59,631 nucleotides of DNA from Geosiphon pyriformis (Eukaryota; Glomeromycota; Glomeromycetes; Archaeosporales; Geosiphonaceae), in NCBI GenBank assembly GCA_016748015.1, contig JAAOMT010000058.1, positions 1 to 59,631 on the forward strand. The letters are read 5' to 3'. The notes beneath the pieces were generated by a model that did not search any database, had not been told where the DNA came from, and was given only the letters and a program-made list of their open reading frames with translations. Numbering within the stretch: the first letter of the stretch is position 1; the number at the start of each line of letters is the position of its first letter. This document shows positions 59,322 through 59,631 of the stretch, piece after piece. A program made the translations under genes and the position numbers.

Positions 59322-59631
59322 TGTTACTAGTAGAATTTTAGCTATTAATTAGCATGAAATTACTCTTATAATTCTTATAATTCATTAGTATATTAATATC
59401 ATTTCAAATTATCATTTATTATTTAATCAATTATCACATATCACGATTCAATTAAAATAATCTAATTAGTATAACAGAAAGTAAGATGATCAAATTACAC
59501 AATACCCTGAACTTTGTAACATTCAAAAATTCGCCGAAATTTACAGAAATTCGCCGAAATTATGAATAGTTCATCCAAATTAATCAATAGTTCAGCAAAA
59601 TAACTTGTAGTTCATCAAAATGTATCTTTAG
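59322..59631. repeat. LTR-4: start of another LTR, cut by the window end
   Basis: Begins TGTTACTAG directly after ACGT (possible target duplication 59,318-59,321), where the LTR-2 pol frame ends. The ~310 bp align by eye with the solo LTR at 30,526, with the TAGCATGAAATTA block and the AGTTCATCAAAAT-type units near the end. Whether it is a solo LTR or a whole element cannot be seen. Confidence 0.65.

Larger units (their letters stand above)
45507..59631 (+). mobile_element. LTR-2: Ty3/gypsy-like element split by LTR-3 and by a further LTR; runs off the window
   Basis: The 5' LTR is about 45,507-46,123, followed by a primer-binding site at 46,130. Gag starts at 46,634, is broken by LTR-3 at 46,671/56,896 and goes on to 57,950. 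Protease and a downstream pol segment follow in the -1 frame until 59,321, where a new LTR begins. RT, RNase H and integrase must lie beyond the window. The 3' end and target duplication cannot be seen, so the left edge rests on where LINE similarity stops and on the TG...CA ends. Confidence 0.7.

Overview
The window looks like nuclear DNA of an AT-rich, intron-dense fungus, most likely an arbuscular mycorrhizal fungus (Glomeromycotina, Rhizophagus-like). A fungal alpha-aminoadipate reductase (lysine pathway), very short introns (about 60-110 bp), ortholog-like but intron-split housekeeping genes, and a LINE that I recognise from memory as a Rhizophagus family all point that way. The species call is inference; no rRNA or tRNA gene was seen.

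Positions 1-29.9 kb are a compact gene neighbourhood. In order: a class IV (HDAC11-like) histone deacetylase (-), the Cdc48/p97 cofactor p47/Shp1 (+), the diflavin reductase Tah18/NDOR1 (-), ESCRT-III CHMP1/Did2 (+), the peroxisomal receptor PEX7 (+), alpha-aminoadipate reductase LYS2 (-), ribosome biogenesis factor BRX1 (-), Mediator subunit MED1 (+), a small unassigned gene, ribosome biogenesis regulator RRS1 (+), Elongator subunit ELP4 (+), and an Hsp90 co-chaperone AHA1 with an unexpected C-terminal membrane segment (-). BRX1 and MED1 share a divergent promoter gap of only about 116 bp. Very AT-rich deserts separate some genes, chiefly 16.7-18.2 kb and 8.5-9.6 kb.

Positions 29.9-59.6 kb are a transposon graveyard with at least four nested insertions. 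A solo LTR (30,526-31,507, TSD CTAT) is followed by a decayed LINE starting at 32,385. The LINE ORF1 is split by a full Ty3/gypsy element, LTR-1 (34,175-44,286, +, TSD CCGT). The LINE ORF2 is cut at 45,507 by a second LTR element, LTR-2 (+). The LTR-2 gag is itself split by LTR-3 (46,672-56,895, -, LTRs of 1,083 bp each, TSD CTGC). The LTR-2 pol is cut at 59,322 by a further LTR that runs off the window and resembles the solo LTR.

The Ty3/gypsy elements have an unusual shared layout: gag with CCHC knuckle, protease, a cysteine-rich zinc-ribbon-like module, a dUTPase domain, RT, RNase H, integrase, and then an extra conserved ORF between integrase and 3' LTR. They share a primer-binding site, TGTTA...TAACA termini and 4-bp target duplications. 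LTR-2 has a canonical -1 frameshift heptamer (T TTA AAC) at the end of gag. LTR-3 carries a 19-unit, exactly 10-bp tandem array in its U3. Each unit but the first ends in a CpG or its deamination product, so the paired LTRs record CpG decay on both strands.
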